Assembly (NCBI GenBank): GCA_947044405.1
Contig: CAMRHE010000168.1
Span: 3,501,001 to 3,565,000 of the forward strand
Reading direction: 5' to 3'
Source: Leptodactylus fallax
Taxonomy: Eukaryota > Chordata > Amphibia > Anura > Leptodactylidae
Length of the DNA stretch: 64,000 nt
Made by a program: the position numbers and the translations under genes. The notes below the pieces were generated by a model. The model did no database searches, was not told the DNA's origin, and was given only the letters and a program-made list of their open reading frames with translations. Of the stretch, positions 31,220-42,514 are shown in pieces (position 1 is the stretch's first letter; every line of letters begins with the position of its first letter).

Positions 31220-32782
31220 CAGTCATGGCCAAAAGTTTTGAGAATGACACAAATATTATATTTTCACATGATCTGCTGCCCTGTGGTTTTTATGTGTGTT
31301 TGTCAGATGTTTTTATCACATACAGAAATAGAATTGCATTCATATTATGAGTAACAGAAGCTTATATTGACAGTTAGAATGAGTTAATGCAGCAAGTCAA
31401 TATTTGCAGTGTTGACCCTTCTTCTTCAGGACCTCTGCAATTCTCCCTGGCATGCTCTCAATCAACTTCTGGACCAAATCCTGACTGATAGCAGTCCATT
31501 CTTGCAGAATCAATGCTTTAATTTTGTCTGAATTTGTTGGTTTTTGTTTGTCCACCGTCTCTTGATGATTGACCACAAGTTCTCAATGGGATTAAGATCT
31601 GGGGAGTTTCCAGGCCATGGACCCAAAATCTCTATGTTTTGTTCCCTGAGCCATTTAGTTATCACCTTTGCTATATGGCAAGGTGCTCCATCATGCTGGA
31701 AAAGGCATTGTTGAGCGCCAAACTGCTCTTGGACGGTTGGGAGAAGTTGCTCTTGGAGGACATTCTGGTACCATTCTTTATTCATGGCTGTGTTTTTAGG
31801 CAAGACTGTGAGAGAGCCGATTCCCTTGGCTGAGAATCCCCACACATGAATGGTTTCAGGATGCTTTACAGTTGGCATGAGACAAGACTGGTGGTAGCGC
31901 TCACCTCTTCTTCTCCGAATAAGCTGTTTTCCAGATGTTCCAAACAATCGAAAAGGGGATTCATCAGAGAAAATGACTTTACCCCAGTCCTCAGCAGTCC
32001 ACTCCCTGTACCTTTTGCAGAATATCAGTCTGTCCCTGATGTTTTTTCTGGAGAGAAGTGGCTTCTTTGCTGCCCTCCTTGAGACCAGGCCTTGCTCCAA
32101 GAGTCTCCGCCTCACAGTGCGTGCAGATGCACTCACACCTGCCTGCTGCCATTCCTCAGCATGCTCTGCACTGCTGGTAGCCCGATCCCGCAGCTGAAAC
32201 ACTTTTAAGAGACGGTCCTGCCGCTTGCTGGTCTTTCTTGGGCGCCCTGGAGCCTTTTTGGCACCAATGGAACCTCTCTCCTTGAAGTTCTTGATGATGC
32301 CATAGATTGTTGACTGAGGTGCAATCTTTCTAGCTGCAATACTCTTCCCAGTTAGGCCATTTTTGTGCAGTGCAATGATGACTGCACGTGTTTCTTTAGA
32401 GATAACCATGGTTAACAGAAGAGAAACAATGATGGAAAGCACCAGCCTCCTTTTAAAGTGTCCAGTGGTGTCATTCTTACTTAATCATGACAGATTGATC
32501 TCCAGCCCTGTCCTCATCTACACCCACACCTGTGTTAATGGAGCAATCACTGAAACGATGTTAGGTGGTCCTTTTACGGCAGGGCTGCAATGATGTTGAA
32601 ATGTGTTTTGGGGGATAAAGTTCATTTTCTAGGCAAATATTGACTTTGCAAGTAATTGCTGTTAAGCTGATCACTCTTTATAACATTCTGGAGTATATGC
32701 AAATTGCCATTAGAAAAACTGAAGCAGTAGACTTTGTAAAAATTAATATTTGTATCATTCTCAAAACTTTTGGCCATGACTG
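31220..32782 (-). mobile_element. Tc1-type transposon C (DD35E)
   Basis: 1,563 bp flanked by TA (31,218-31,219; 32,783-32,784). Terminal inverted repeats are short, about 39 bp, starting CAGTCATGGCCAAAAGTTTT with a single mismatch noted by eye. This is unlike the ~200-bp repeats of elements B, D and F. Confidence 0.93.
31397..32409 (-). pseudogene. DD35E Tc1-type transposase, one frameshift
   Basis: Transposase of about 337 codons broken by one single-base deletion near 31,555 (RRWTN... instead of the conserved continuation), after which the family C-terminus stays open to TGA at 31,397-31,399. I prefer the ATG at 32,409 (MVISKETRAVIIALHKNGLT) to the upstream one because helix-turn-helix sequence begins there. 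GRPRK box at about residues 55-59. Catalytic residues: D149 (IFSDESPFRLFG), D240 (LFQHDGAPCH) and E276 (NPIENLW). Spacing from D240 to E276 leaves 35 residues, not the 34 of canonical Tc1, because of an extra residue in ILGPWPGNSPDLN. A DD35E vertebrate family called Traveler has been described; membership is an inference. Confidence 0.9.
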
Positions 32783-32784
32783 TA

Positions 32785-33163
32785 TAATCCAATACTCTTC
32801 TGGTTAGTCTAAGGCACCCCCAAGGTTTTCACCAGAACCAGCTGTAAGGCAGAATGGACTTTGCAGATCGGGACCCAGGTTATACACCAGAACTGGTGCA
32901 AAGAATAAATCCACTTGTAGACTAAGGACCAAACCAGATAACCTACAGCAGACAGAGTATAATGAACATGGTCAAAACTAGGAGAGGACAGGAGAATCCC
33001 AAACAGCAGAAGAATAATATGGTCCAAGCCAGGATTGAGTCCCGGCGTTCAAGGATTAAGCCAAATAAGCAAGAAATCAGATAACCAGGAAATCAAGCCA
33101 AAATCATTAACCAGAGATAAACCAAAAACAGGTAAGTTCAGAGAGCAAGCCGAATTACAATAT
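32785..33163. other. Unassigned repeat-like sequence
   Basis: A-rich, with recurring AACCAGA / AAGCCAA words and no open frame of note. It may be the decayed interior of an LTR element, but nothing identifies it. Confidence 0.3.
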
Positions 33164-33607
33164 TGTAACATATCTGCCTGTTCGGGCCTCTGCACCACCT
33201 TCCACTCGCACGCTGTGGTGCAGGAGGCATATCAGTTTTGATTCCTTGCTTAGCGTTCTTGTTGCTCTGTCTGAACACTGCTCTATTATCTCTTCTCTGT
33301 AATTGATTTTCTATCACACCCATCTCCTACACCTTTGTTTCCCTCCTCTCCTCAAATAGTTAATCTTAGCCTTACCTGTGTGATTGACAGCCTATCTACC
33401 AATCAAGTCTGGGGTGGTTCTGGACTTTCTATAACTGGTCATCTGTCCACACATGTTTGCTGGCTATTGAGACTTTGTCCTTGCTAAGTGCTTCTCTTGC
33501 TATTATTGTATTACTGACTTCTGACCTTTTGCTTCCCTTGTTACTACTCTTTTGGATTTCGATTTGGTACTGTTTGTCTGAATTGCACAACTAGCATTTC
33601 CCTTACA
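33164..33607 (+). repeat. Solo gypsy-type LTR 1 (deleted)
   Basis: Starts TGTAACATATCTGCCTGTTC and ends CATTTCCCTTACA, matching the LTR at 60,429-61,099. Flanked by the 5-bp duplication AATAT (33,159-33,163; 33,608-33,612). About 220 bp are missing relative to the other copy, after GGATTTCGATTTGGTACT. The GTCTCTGCGCC-type head relates it to the LTRs at 23.3 and 25.1 kb, so it is a sister LTR family. Confidence 0.88.
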
Positions 33608-34056
33608 AATATATTCACAGGCACCAGAGGAACCTCAGTGCTAAGTCTTAATACCCTGCTTCAGCTCAGGATTAAACATTGAGGCAGCATTCTAATGAAT
33701 TCTGTGTCTCAAAGCTCTAACTGGCTGCAGCTCTAGCCAGAGTTTGACTTGTAGGCATAGCAACTTTAAAGCAGCGGCGTAAGTGCCTGTAGTCCCCTGC
33801 TGCTTTTTTTTTTTTTAATAGGCCGTTACCTAACGGGCCCTATTTACTTACATATCCTTGCTCCTGCTCACAGCCACCTCCACTTCTCCTTCTGTCCTCG
33901 AGGGCGCCCCATGAGTCCGAGCAAGATCATATGGGAGGCATGGGGCCCCTGGAGGGTAGAAGGGGAAGCAGAGGTGGCCGTGAGCAAGAGCAGGGATTGG
34001 TAAGTAAGACCGTGGACCTGCGGTTAAAGTATTTGTTGAGTGAACACAAACAAATA

Positions 34057-34412
34057 CTACTATTATTATACTTTGGGGGTCTCTTCAGATCCAAGAGTAT
34101 AATGATTGGAGGCCCAGGTGAGGTGAGCGAACATAAAAACCAGTGTTACTCACCTCTCCTGGGCTACAACGCGATTCCATGCTGCCGTCAGGCCTATGTA
34201 GTGATGTCCCAGACATCACGTGGGTCAAGCCAGCGTTGTGACACATAATGATGTCGGCAAAACCCATGTCTGTGACTTCATTGAATATGGCCGAAAACAG
34301 CAGGGAGTTATGACGGAGCCCAGGAGAGGAGAGTAACACAGTTTTTTATGTTTATCACCTCCCATGGGCCTCTGATCATTATACTCTAGGATCTAAAGAG
34401 ACCCCGAAGTAT
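34057..34412. repeat. Hairpin-bounded foldback module 2
   Basis: Degenerate hairpins TTATTATACTTTGGGGGTCT / AGATCCAAGAGTATAATGAT and CATTATACTCTAGGATCT / AGAGACCCCGAAGTATAAT bracket inverted arms containing GAGGTGAGCGAACATAAAAA and TTTTTTATGTTTATCACCTC. Same architecture as modules 1 and 3 but more diverged. Confidence 0.85.
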
Positions 34413-34476
34413 AATAATAATAAAATATTCGGCTAAACCCAATATTTTTGCAATATTTACAATGATCTCTGTAGGG

Positions 34477-34690
34477 GCCACTATGGGACATAATACTGTG
34501 TGGGGGGGCACAATGGAACATTATACTGTGTGGAGGAACTGCTATGGGACATTATGCTGTGAGGAGGGGCCATTTTGTGACATTATGCTGTGTGGAGGAT
34601 CACTGTGGGACATTATACTGTGTGGAGGGGCCAATATGGCACATAATACGGTGTGGAGGGGCTACTGTGGGACATTATACTGTGTGGAGG
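34477..34690. repeat. ~31-bp minisatellite, about 7 copies (resumes at 35,667)
   Basis: Unit approximately GGGGCTACTGTGGGACATTA then TACTGTGTGGAG. Two more units appear at 35,667-35,725 beyond an inserted sequence. Related to the arrays at 17.5, 28.8 and 62.8 kb. Confidence 0.88.
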
Positions 34691-35666
34691 TGTGAACCGA
34701 GAGCAAGGCAGGTGGTTTGGACTCCGCAACCAGAAATGAACGCACACGCGGTAGTTCAAGAAATGAATATATATTTACTATAAGTTAATAAAGGCTATTT
34801 GAAGGTAAAATGACAGGGATAAAGACAAGCAAAATATACAATATAGCATGAACAATTTCAAGGCAAATTCTGCAATGGTTTCTACTTTTACTCTGTCCAC
34901 TTCTGCAGTATGGACACTGAATGAACAATATACTCAAAACTATCCCTAACTGACCCTGACTTCACATTTGGGTGCACCCCCTTTTCCCCAGTGGTCCAGG
35001 TGGACCGCTTACAGTCTGTAGAAGCGCGCGGTGGGGCCCAAAGTCGTTCCTTTCTTTTATAGCGAAACGTCCTCTCCTCACGGTTATCAGGATCTTGGGA
35101 GAAATGAAGTCCTCTTTAACAGAGAAACCCAATGAATGCAATGTAATCCAACAGCAGATTCCACTCAGCACACTGACAGTCCTGCCGAATCCATACACTG
35201 AGCTGGGATGTAAGCCGGGGTTTAGCAGGTGCTGTCCAGTACATCAACAGCACTGCGAGTCTCTATCTGTGGTATCCATATATACAGTCACAATGTCAGT
35301 CTCACTGATCAGCCACTGAGCACAGTTCCTTTCACGTGGACTCACTAGTCCTGTTGTCTCTTTACACTCTGTTTGTCTCTGGACCAAGATACAGCTTAGC
35401 TGTACAGAAAAATCTCCACACCAGTTCAATACAACACTTGCTAAGATGGCTGCTGCTCTCTGTCTCGTCACTTCCTGCTTCTCTGCTCACATTCTGTCTG
35501 CAGAACAGGCAAGCTGACATAAAAGGGGGGGGGAGTCACTCCAGCATCATGTCACAATTACAATGGCTGCTGTCTTAAAGGAACAGAATCACAGAAATAC
35601 ATTCAACATTAACAGTTTATACAGACAAATGAAGCTTAGGACAACATTGGCTGTCTCTTAGCCGCA
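34691..35666 (-). repeat. Candidate solo LTR inside the minisatellite
   Basis: About 976 bp interrupt the minisatellite. Read on the minus strand it begins TGCGGCTAAGAGACAGCC, has a U3-like GC-poor part, a CG-rich middle, a TTTATTAACTTATAG region near the end and terminates CGGTTCACA, so it is TG...CA bounded like an LTR. No clear target duplication is visible, perhaps because the flanks are repeats. The family is unknown. Confidence 0.5.
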
Positions 35667-36009
35667 ATGGGATATTATACTGTCTGGAGGCACTTTGGGA
35701 CATTATAGTATGTGCAAATAGAGCTTTAAAGGGGGTGCTATGGTGTGTGGGGGGGGCCAAGTCAAAAGTTTGATATTGGGCCCAGTCATTACTAGCTATG
35801 CCCCTGCTTTAAAGTGATGGCTATGAGCAGTGCTGCACTGAAAAGCATGATGAACATAGATTTTGAGATTAAAAACATAGGATAAAACATACGATCCAGA
35901 AAAAGACAACACAAAATGATGCCATTATTTATGTCCTCCAATGCCTGTTTATTAGCTTTATTTAATGTAGGCTCTAGTGAAGGCTTAAGTTAACCAACTA
36001 TGCTCCATG

Positions 36010-36530
36010 ATGTTGTCACAGGAATGAGACTCGGAAGACTCATGGTTGCAGGAAAACAGGTCACACAAAACTTTACTTGTAAAACAGCATAGTAAGGCAA
36101 CCAACAGCTTCCAGGTCATGAAGGCACAGTTCTTAGAGAATAGATCTATTGTGAGAATGAGGTGAGCTGGTGGAAGTTATATCCAGCAGCTTGCATCTGA
36201 AATCACTCTCTCTAGGTGCCAGTCTCTTACTCACTCAATTTCAGGATGGCTTGTCCACCCTGTGGCTCATCAGGGTCAGTGCTCTGAGGCCCTGTATACG
36301 CTTGCCCTCAGACTGCACAATAAGGCACTATAACTTCAGAACAGTTGTAGTGTTCTAGGTACCAGCTCTGTTTCCTTTCCTCTATGGAATCTATAAGAAG
36401 ACTTGCAGTCTCCACACACACGCTATATACCTAAACACCCTGGTTCTTGAAAACAGTCCCAGTGGTGGGAGGCCCACTGATCAGCCAGTTACCCCTTGGG
36501 GCGTAACTTGCTTTAACTGGAATAATCCTT
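36010..36530 (-). repeat. Possible LTR fragment
   Basis: On the minus strand the segment has a TATA-like GGTATATAGCGTGTG (about 36,415-36,430) and ends AGTCTCATTCCTGTGACA. The layout resembles an LTR, but no partner, duplication or adjoining internal region was found. Confidence 0.3.
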
Positions 36531-37574
36531 TAACTTAAACTCACTAGATAGTTATGTGCCTTGCCCTTTGCATCTTAAATGGCATATTATAATCAATGGC
36601 TTAGGACTCCAAAAAGTATCCCAGTGTAGCTGAAGTGACACAATGCTATTTCCTATTAATGGTGCCACTTCATTTTAGAGATTGACAAGAACACAGTGGT
36701 AGTACCCATGTGAACAGACACTGAAGTCATATCGCAATGAAATTCCATTAGTGTACCTAGCGAGACTACTTATTTCTTTTTGCTTTGTTTTCAACCAGCA
36801 GTAAAAGTTATCCTAAAAAAATGTATCTGAATATTAAATTATATATTGTACCAGATAAAGATGCATTACTAAATCTAAAGAATGTAACAAAGTCAATAAA
36901 GTGAGCTCACAGAATTGTCAACAGGAAATATTCAGCCATTAAAAGGATGACCTTTAATCTACATTTGTTATGTAGTTTCAATGACTAAAGTGTTTACATT
37001 GTCCTCTGGTTTATTTATGCAGCAAAATTGACTTTTGAATCTCCCTGTTGGATTGTGTTGTTGGATACTAGGTTGTGCTTGAATTATGGCACAAGAATCA
37101 GACCTCCATGGACTTATTTAAGTCAGAGTCAAAGAATAAAAGAAAATGTAAGCCTAACATGATGGATTAATCTCTAACCTCTGTCTAATAGTTTTGTAAC
37201 TCCACATTTGTGTTATGTACCATTAAGTAAAATCACGCAGGCCATTTCATTTTTTGGGCCAATTGATTTCTGCTTCACTTAGTAATATGTGTGATTATAT
37301 CTGACAAGTGTGTCTATGAAGATTGCAATATTTTCTGCGATCGACATGTCTGTTTACATACTTGAGAAAGCATTTCACCTAATTTTGTAACTGTACTACA
37401 TTTATATAAAGCATACCGTAGACTGCATTACTTTACATACAGTATCAGACAGGGGCTTCATTCTACATATAGCTCCTGCAGCAACTGACTCAATAGGAGA
37501 TAACTCAATTCCAGGCTGTTTAACCCCTTAGATGCCAAGGTCATTAGCAATTATAAGGTGCCAAGGTGTTTCAG

Positions 37575-37576
<2 letters not shown>
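36531..37576. other. Unassigned sequence
   Basis: A/T-rich with no transposon motif, no convincing open frame and no tandem structure. Possibly ancestral single-copy sequence. Confidence 0.35.

Positions 37577-37612
<36 letters not shown>
37577..37612. repeat. (AT)n microsatellite
   Basis: About 18 AT units. A second TA tract at 37,862-37,894 lies beyond the inverted repeat. Confidence 0.95.
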
Positions 37613-37614
<2 letters not shown>

Positions 37615-37713
37615 CTCAAAAAAGCATTTGTAGCAGCACCAGCAAAACTGGGTATCGTCCCATAAATTGCACGGCAGAAACCCCTCTCCAGCCAGAAGGG
37701 TTCCTAATAGAAA

Positions 37714-37856
37714 AAACAATCCAATCTGCCAGCAACTTGTAGAGATGGAAAATGTCCTTTTATTGGAAAAGCAATACACTTTTGTATTGTGTTGCTTTTC
37801 CAATAAAAGGAATAAAAGGACATTTTCCATCTCTACAAGTTGCTGGCAGATTGGAT

Positions 37857-37861
<5 letters not shown>
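37714..37861. repeat. Long near-perfect inverted repeat
   Basis: Arms of about 64-78 bp (37,714-37,777 and 37,784-37,861; AACAATCCAATCTGCCAGCA and its complement at the outer ends) around a loop of about 6 bases. The right arm carries a roughly 10-bp duplication of AATAAAAGG. Flanked on both sides by TA microsatellites. Both strands show open frames, but these only mirror each other. Confidence 0.9.

Positions 37862-37894
<33 letters not shown>
37862..37894. repeat. (TA)n microsatellite
   Basis: Pure TA tract directly left of Tc1 element D. A matching tract follows the element at 39,547-39,572. Confidence 0.95.
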
Positions 37895-37897
<3 letters not shown>

Positions 37898-39541
37898 CAG
37901 TCATATGAAAAAGTTTGGGCACCCCTATTAATCTTAATCATTTTTAGTTCTAAATATTTGGGTGTTTGCAACAGCCATTTCAATTTGATATATCTAATAA
38001 CTGATGGACACAGTAATATTTCAGGATTGAAATGAGGTTTATTGTACTAACAGAAAATGTGCAATATGCATTAAACCAAAATTTGACCGGTGCAAAAGTA
38101 TGGGCACCTCAACAGAAAAGTGACATTAATATTTAGTAGATCCTCCTTTTGCAAAAATAACAGCCTCTAGTCACTTCCTGTAGCTTTTAACCAGTTCCTG
38201 GATCCTGGATGAAGGTATTTTTGACCATTCCTCTTTACAAAACAATTCCAGTTCAGTTAAGTTTGATGGTCGCCGAGCATGGACTGTCCGCTTCAAATTA
38301 TCCCACAGATGTTCAATGATATTCAGGTCTGGGGACTGGGATGGCCATTCCAGAACATTGTAATTGTTCCTCTGCATGAATGCCTGAGTAGATTTGGAGC
38401 TGTGTTTTGGATCATTGTCTTGCTGAAATATTCATCCCCGGCGTAACTTCAAATTCGTCACTGATTCTTGTACATTATTCTCAAGAATCTGCTGATACTG
38501 AGTTGAATCCATGCGACCCTCAACTTTAACAAGATTCCCGGTGCCGGCATTGGCCACACAGCCCCAAAGCATGATGGAACCTCCACCAAATTTTACAGTG
38601 GGTAGCATGTGGTTTTCTTGGAATGCTGTGTTTTTTTGACGCCATGCATAACACCTTTTTGTATGACCAAACAACTCAATCTTTGTTTCATCAGTCCACA
38701 GGACCTTCTTCCAAAATGAAGCTGGCTTGTCCAAATGTGCTTTTGCATACCTCAGGCGACTCTGTTTGTGGCGTGCTTTCAGAAACGGCTTCTTTCGCAT
38801 CACTCTCCCATACAGCTTCTCCTTGTGCAAAGTGTGCTGTATTGTTGACCGATGCACAGTGACACCATCTGCAGCAAGATGATGCTGCAGCTCTTTGGAG
38901 GTGGTCTGTGGATTGTCCTTGACTGTTCTCACCATTCTTCTTCTCTGACTTTCTGATATTTTTCTTGGCCTGCCACTTCTGGGCTTAACAAGAACTGTCC
39001 CTGTGGTCTTCCATTTCCTTACTATGTTCCTCACAGTGGAAACTGAAAGGTTAAATCTCTGAGACAACTTTTTGTATCCTTCCCCTGCACAACTATGTTG
39101 AACAATCTTTGTTTTCAGATCATTTGAGAGTTGTTTTGAGGAGCCCATGATGCCACTCTTCAGAGGAGATTCAAATAGGAGAACAACTTGCAATTGGCCA
39201 CCTTAAATACCTTTTCTCATGATTGGATACACCTGGCTATGAAGTTCAAAGCTCAGTGAGGTTACAAAACCAATTTTGTGCTTCAGTAAGTCAGTAAAAA
39301 GTAGTTAGGAGTATTCAAATCAATAAAATGATAAGGGTACCCAAATTTTTGCACCGGTCAAATTTTGGTTTAATGCATATTGCACATTTTCTGTTAGTAC
39401 ACTAAACCTCATTTCAATCCTGAAATATTACTGTGTCCATCAGTTATTAGATATATCAAATTGAAATGGCTGTTGCAAACACCCAAATATTTAGAACTAA
39501 ATATGATTAAGATTAATAGGGGTGCCCAAACTTTTTCATAT

Positions 39542-39546
<5 letters not shown>
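37898..39546 (-). mobile_element. Tc1-like transposon D, nearly intact
   Basis: 1,649 bp lying inside a (TA)n tract. Terminal inverted repeats of about 215 bp start CAGTCATATGAAAAAGTTTG; the right terminal G is A. The arms are nearly identical by eye, including the distal GACCGGTGCAAAA block, so the insertion looks young. Confidence 0.93.
38126..39148 (-). pseudogene. Tc1 transposase (family D), two TGA codons only
   Basis: A 340-residue DD34E transposase frame with no frameshift. From the ATG at 39,148 (MGSSKQLSNDLKTKIVQHSC): paired-like helix-turn-helix over residues 5-50, GRPRK at 59-63, a second DNA-binding helix region to about 110, then D153 (LWTDETKIELFG), D244 (FQQDNDPKH) and E279 (PDLNIIEHLW), the same numbering as Sleeping Beauty. 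The glycine-rich box VKFGGGSIMLWGC is complete. Only two stops break it: TGA at codon 239, where tryptophan is expected just before IFQQDND, and TGA at codon 326 in the C-terminal tail (SYRK-stop-LEAVIFAKGGSTKY). An upstream in-frame ATG at 39,193 is less likely as start. Confidence 0.93.
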
Positions 39547-39577
<31 letters not shown>

Positions 39578-39587
39578 GCCCCATCCT

Positions 39588-39970
39588 TTTTGGATCCCAG
39601 CATCGCATCTCTCTAAATCTTGGTCCCCAGAATGGCTTTCCTCTTGTTACTATATGTCAGAATGTATCCTATTTTATTCCTGATCCCCAGCACAGTATCC
39701 CTTTAAACCGTGGTCCTCAGCATCATTGCCCTCTTGTTTCTGGTCCCAGAATTGTGGTCTTTATCTTGGCTCCTCTCTCATTCCTAATCCCCTGCATGGA
39801 ATCCTTTTAAATCATGGTCCTCAGAAATGTTCTCCTATAGGACCCCAGCGTGGCTGCCCCTCTCATTCCTGGTTCCTAGCATGTTTTCCCTTTCAATCTC
39901 AGTTTCTAGCATAGCTCACTTATCATTTCTAGACCCAAAGATGACTCCCCTTTCCATTTCCCCCTTCCCG
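39588..39970. repeat. Degenerate tandem repeat, ~36-40-bp unit
   Basis: Recurrent words TCCTGGTCCCCAGCATGG and CCCTCTCATT in varying spelling across about ten units, strongly diverged. No similarity to the other minisatellites here. Confidence 0.65.
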
Positions 39971-40578
39971 GATAACTAGAGATGGGAGAACCACTTTGTC
40001 ACTAGTCAGTTCGACCTGAATATTCCAAATAGTTCAGGTTTTAATGAAACCAAATTACGCTATTTAAAATGGCTGCCAGCACATGTTTGAGCATGAAGTA
40101 TAGAAGGGATACGTCAGGTAGGTTCTAGCACCGCCTGACTTCAGCCAATAGACAGTAGTAGGTGGACACTTTACAGTACTGATGTCATATACACTATATA
40201 GGGTGCTGCAAGTGTCATCACAAGCTAGTTGCAGTAATGGCAGAAATAGTGAAGGATTTGTGATTCATCTCACTATATTATACAGAGCACAGTTCTGAAA
40301 AGTTTAAAAATGCAGGAAATAAAGCCTCTTGCCATTTTATTTTCTGCTCTGCTGACAAAATACACAGTGTATATATAAAATCTAATAATTTCTTCTTTTT
40401 CTTGTTTTCGCTGTGCATATATACGGTATTGCAGTCTCCACTAATCTAAAAAAATCTACATTATTTAAGGGATATTTTTAAATGTGTTCAGGTGTTCAGT
40501 TCACCTACTATATAGTCTAGTATGCGCTAATCTGAAAAGAACTCTTGTTACTTAATTTTTTTCTGGTCTGCTCACAGA

Positions 40579-41364
<786 letters not shown>

Positions 41365-41403
<39 letters not shown>
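41365..41403. repeat. (AT)n microsatellite
   Basis: TA tract between the truncated right end of Tc1-E and the 5' end of the Helitron. Confidence 0.95.
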
Positions 41404-41406
<3 letters not shown>

Positions 41407-41430
41407 TATATATATAAAAATGAGTTCCTG

Positions 41431-41483
41431 TCTGTCTGTCTGTCTGTCTGTCTATCTGTCTGTCTGTCTGTCTGTCTGTCTGT
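41431..41483. repeat. (CTGT)n microsatellite
   Basis: About 13 units with one CTAT interruption, in the 5' part of the Helitron. Confidence 0.95.
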
Positions 41484-41910
41484 TCTTTATGCACAACCAA
41501 ACGACTGGCCCGATCCTCACCAAATTTGGCACACATGTACATCAGATGTTCGGGAATATTATAGACCGGGTCTCAGCTCTCTTGGACGTACCGTTCCTGA
41601 GATACAGTATTCCCAAAAAATGACCAGCATTAGTCTATACAAGCCTGCAAGTCTTTCACTCATATTCCAACTGCCATACACACGGTCACATGTCCCTTAT
41701 CAGCCAATAAGAGCTCGCAGGCGCTTACTCTCCTCAGGCACACAGGTTTCCATAGCAACCAAGCTATGTATGACCTGTATTAGTCAATAGCAGTTCACAG
41801 GACCTTAAATATTCAGTCATATCACGTGTATCAGCCAATATAAGTTCACATTTAATTTACCAGGTTTCCATAACAACACAGCCATAAATAGACTGTACCT
41901 ATACTGGACT

Positions 41911-42514
41911 CAGTGGCGTAACTAGCAATGGCAGGGCCCCAAGGCGAACATTTGACATGGGACCCCCCCCCACACACAAACTGCATTCCTGCACACACTA
42001 TTATGCCCTATAGTGGCCCCTGCATACACTATTAGGCCTCATAGTGGCCCTTGCACACAGTATTCTGCCCCATAGTGGCCCCTGCACACAGTATCATAGT
42101 GGCTCCTTCATATAGTATTATGCGCACTTCCCGCTACTTCTTCAATGTTGGACCAGATGTCACGTGAGCCAGGCATGTATTGCAACGCATAATGACGTCG
42201 GACTGGCCCACCGACATCTGGGACACCACCAAGGAGGCCCGAAGCCTGCTGAAAAGACCCCAGAGTATAATGATAGCAGTGTTTGTGGGTTTCACGGCCC
42301 ACAGGCCTTACTTACCAATCCCCGCTCCTGCTCACAGCCGCCTCTGCAGAAGGTGAAGTGCAGGCAGCCGTGAACAGGAGTGGGGATCGGTAAGTAAATA
42401 GGGCCCGTTACCTGCTGGTGTTAAAAAAAAAAACATCAGAGTCCCGCCGGGTCCCCTAATGTCCCAGGCCCTGTGGCAGCCGCTACCACTGCTAAACCGG
42501 TATTTACGCCACTG
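41911..42514. mobile_element. hAT-A copy 2, nested in the Helitron
   Basis: 604 bp with ends CAGTGGCGTAACTAGCAATG and the inverse of TATTTACGCCACTG. Flanked by ACTGGACT (41,903-41,910) and ACTGAACT (42,515-42,522), an 8-bp duplication with one change. The interior has inverse-orientation minisatellite units (about 41,990-42,110), one half of the foldback with AGACCCCAGAGTATAATGAT (42,258) and the GTTACCTGCTGG arm. The internal duplication of the Helitron gives an unoccupied version of the site at about 43,160-43,175. Confidence 0.88.

Larger units (their letters stand above)
33772..35806. mobile_element. hAT-A copy 1 with module and nested LTR
   Basis: 2,035 bp flanked by a perfect 8-bp duplication CTTTAAAG (33,764-33,771; 35,807-35,814). 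Ends are CAGCGGCGTAAGTGCC and the inverse of TAGCTATGCCCCTG. No transposase is seen. Interior, left to right: oligo-T and a GGCCGTTACC arm, foldback module 2, a minisatellite, a candidate solo LTR inserted in the minisatellite, then the remaining minisatellite units and the right end. A shorter copy with matching ends lies at 41,911-42,514. Confidence 0.9.

Noticed and set aside
37667..38035. 122-codon plus-strand frame across the inverted repeat
   Set aside because: It repeats its own sequence because of the palindrome and runs through a TA tract.
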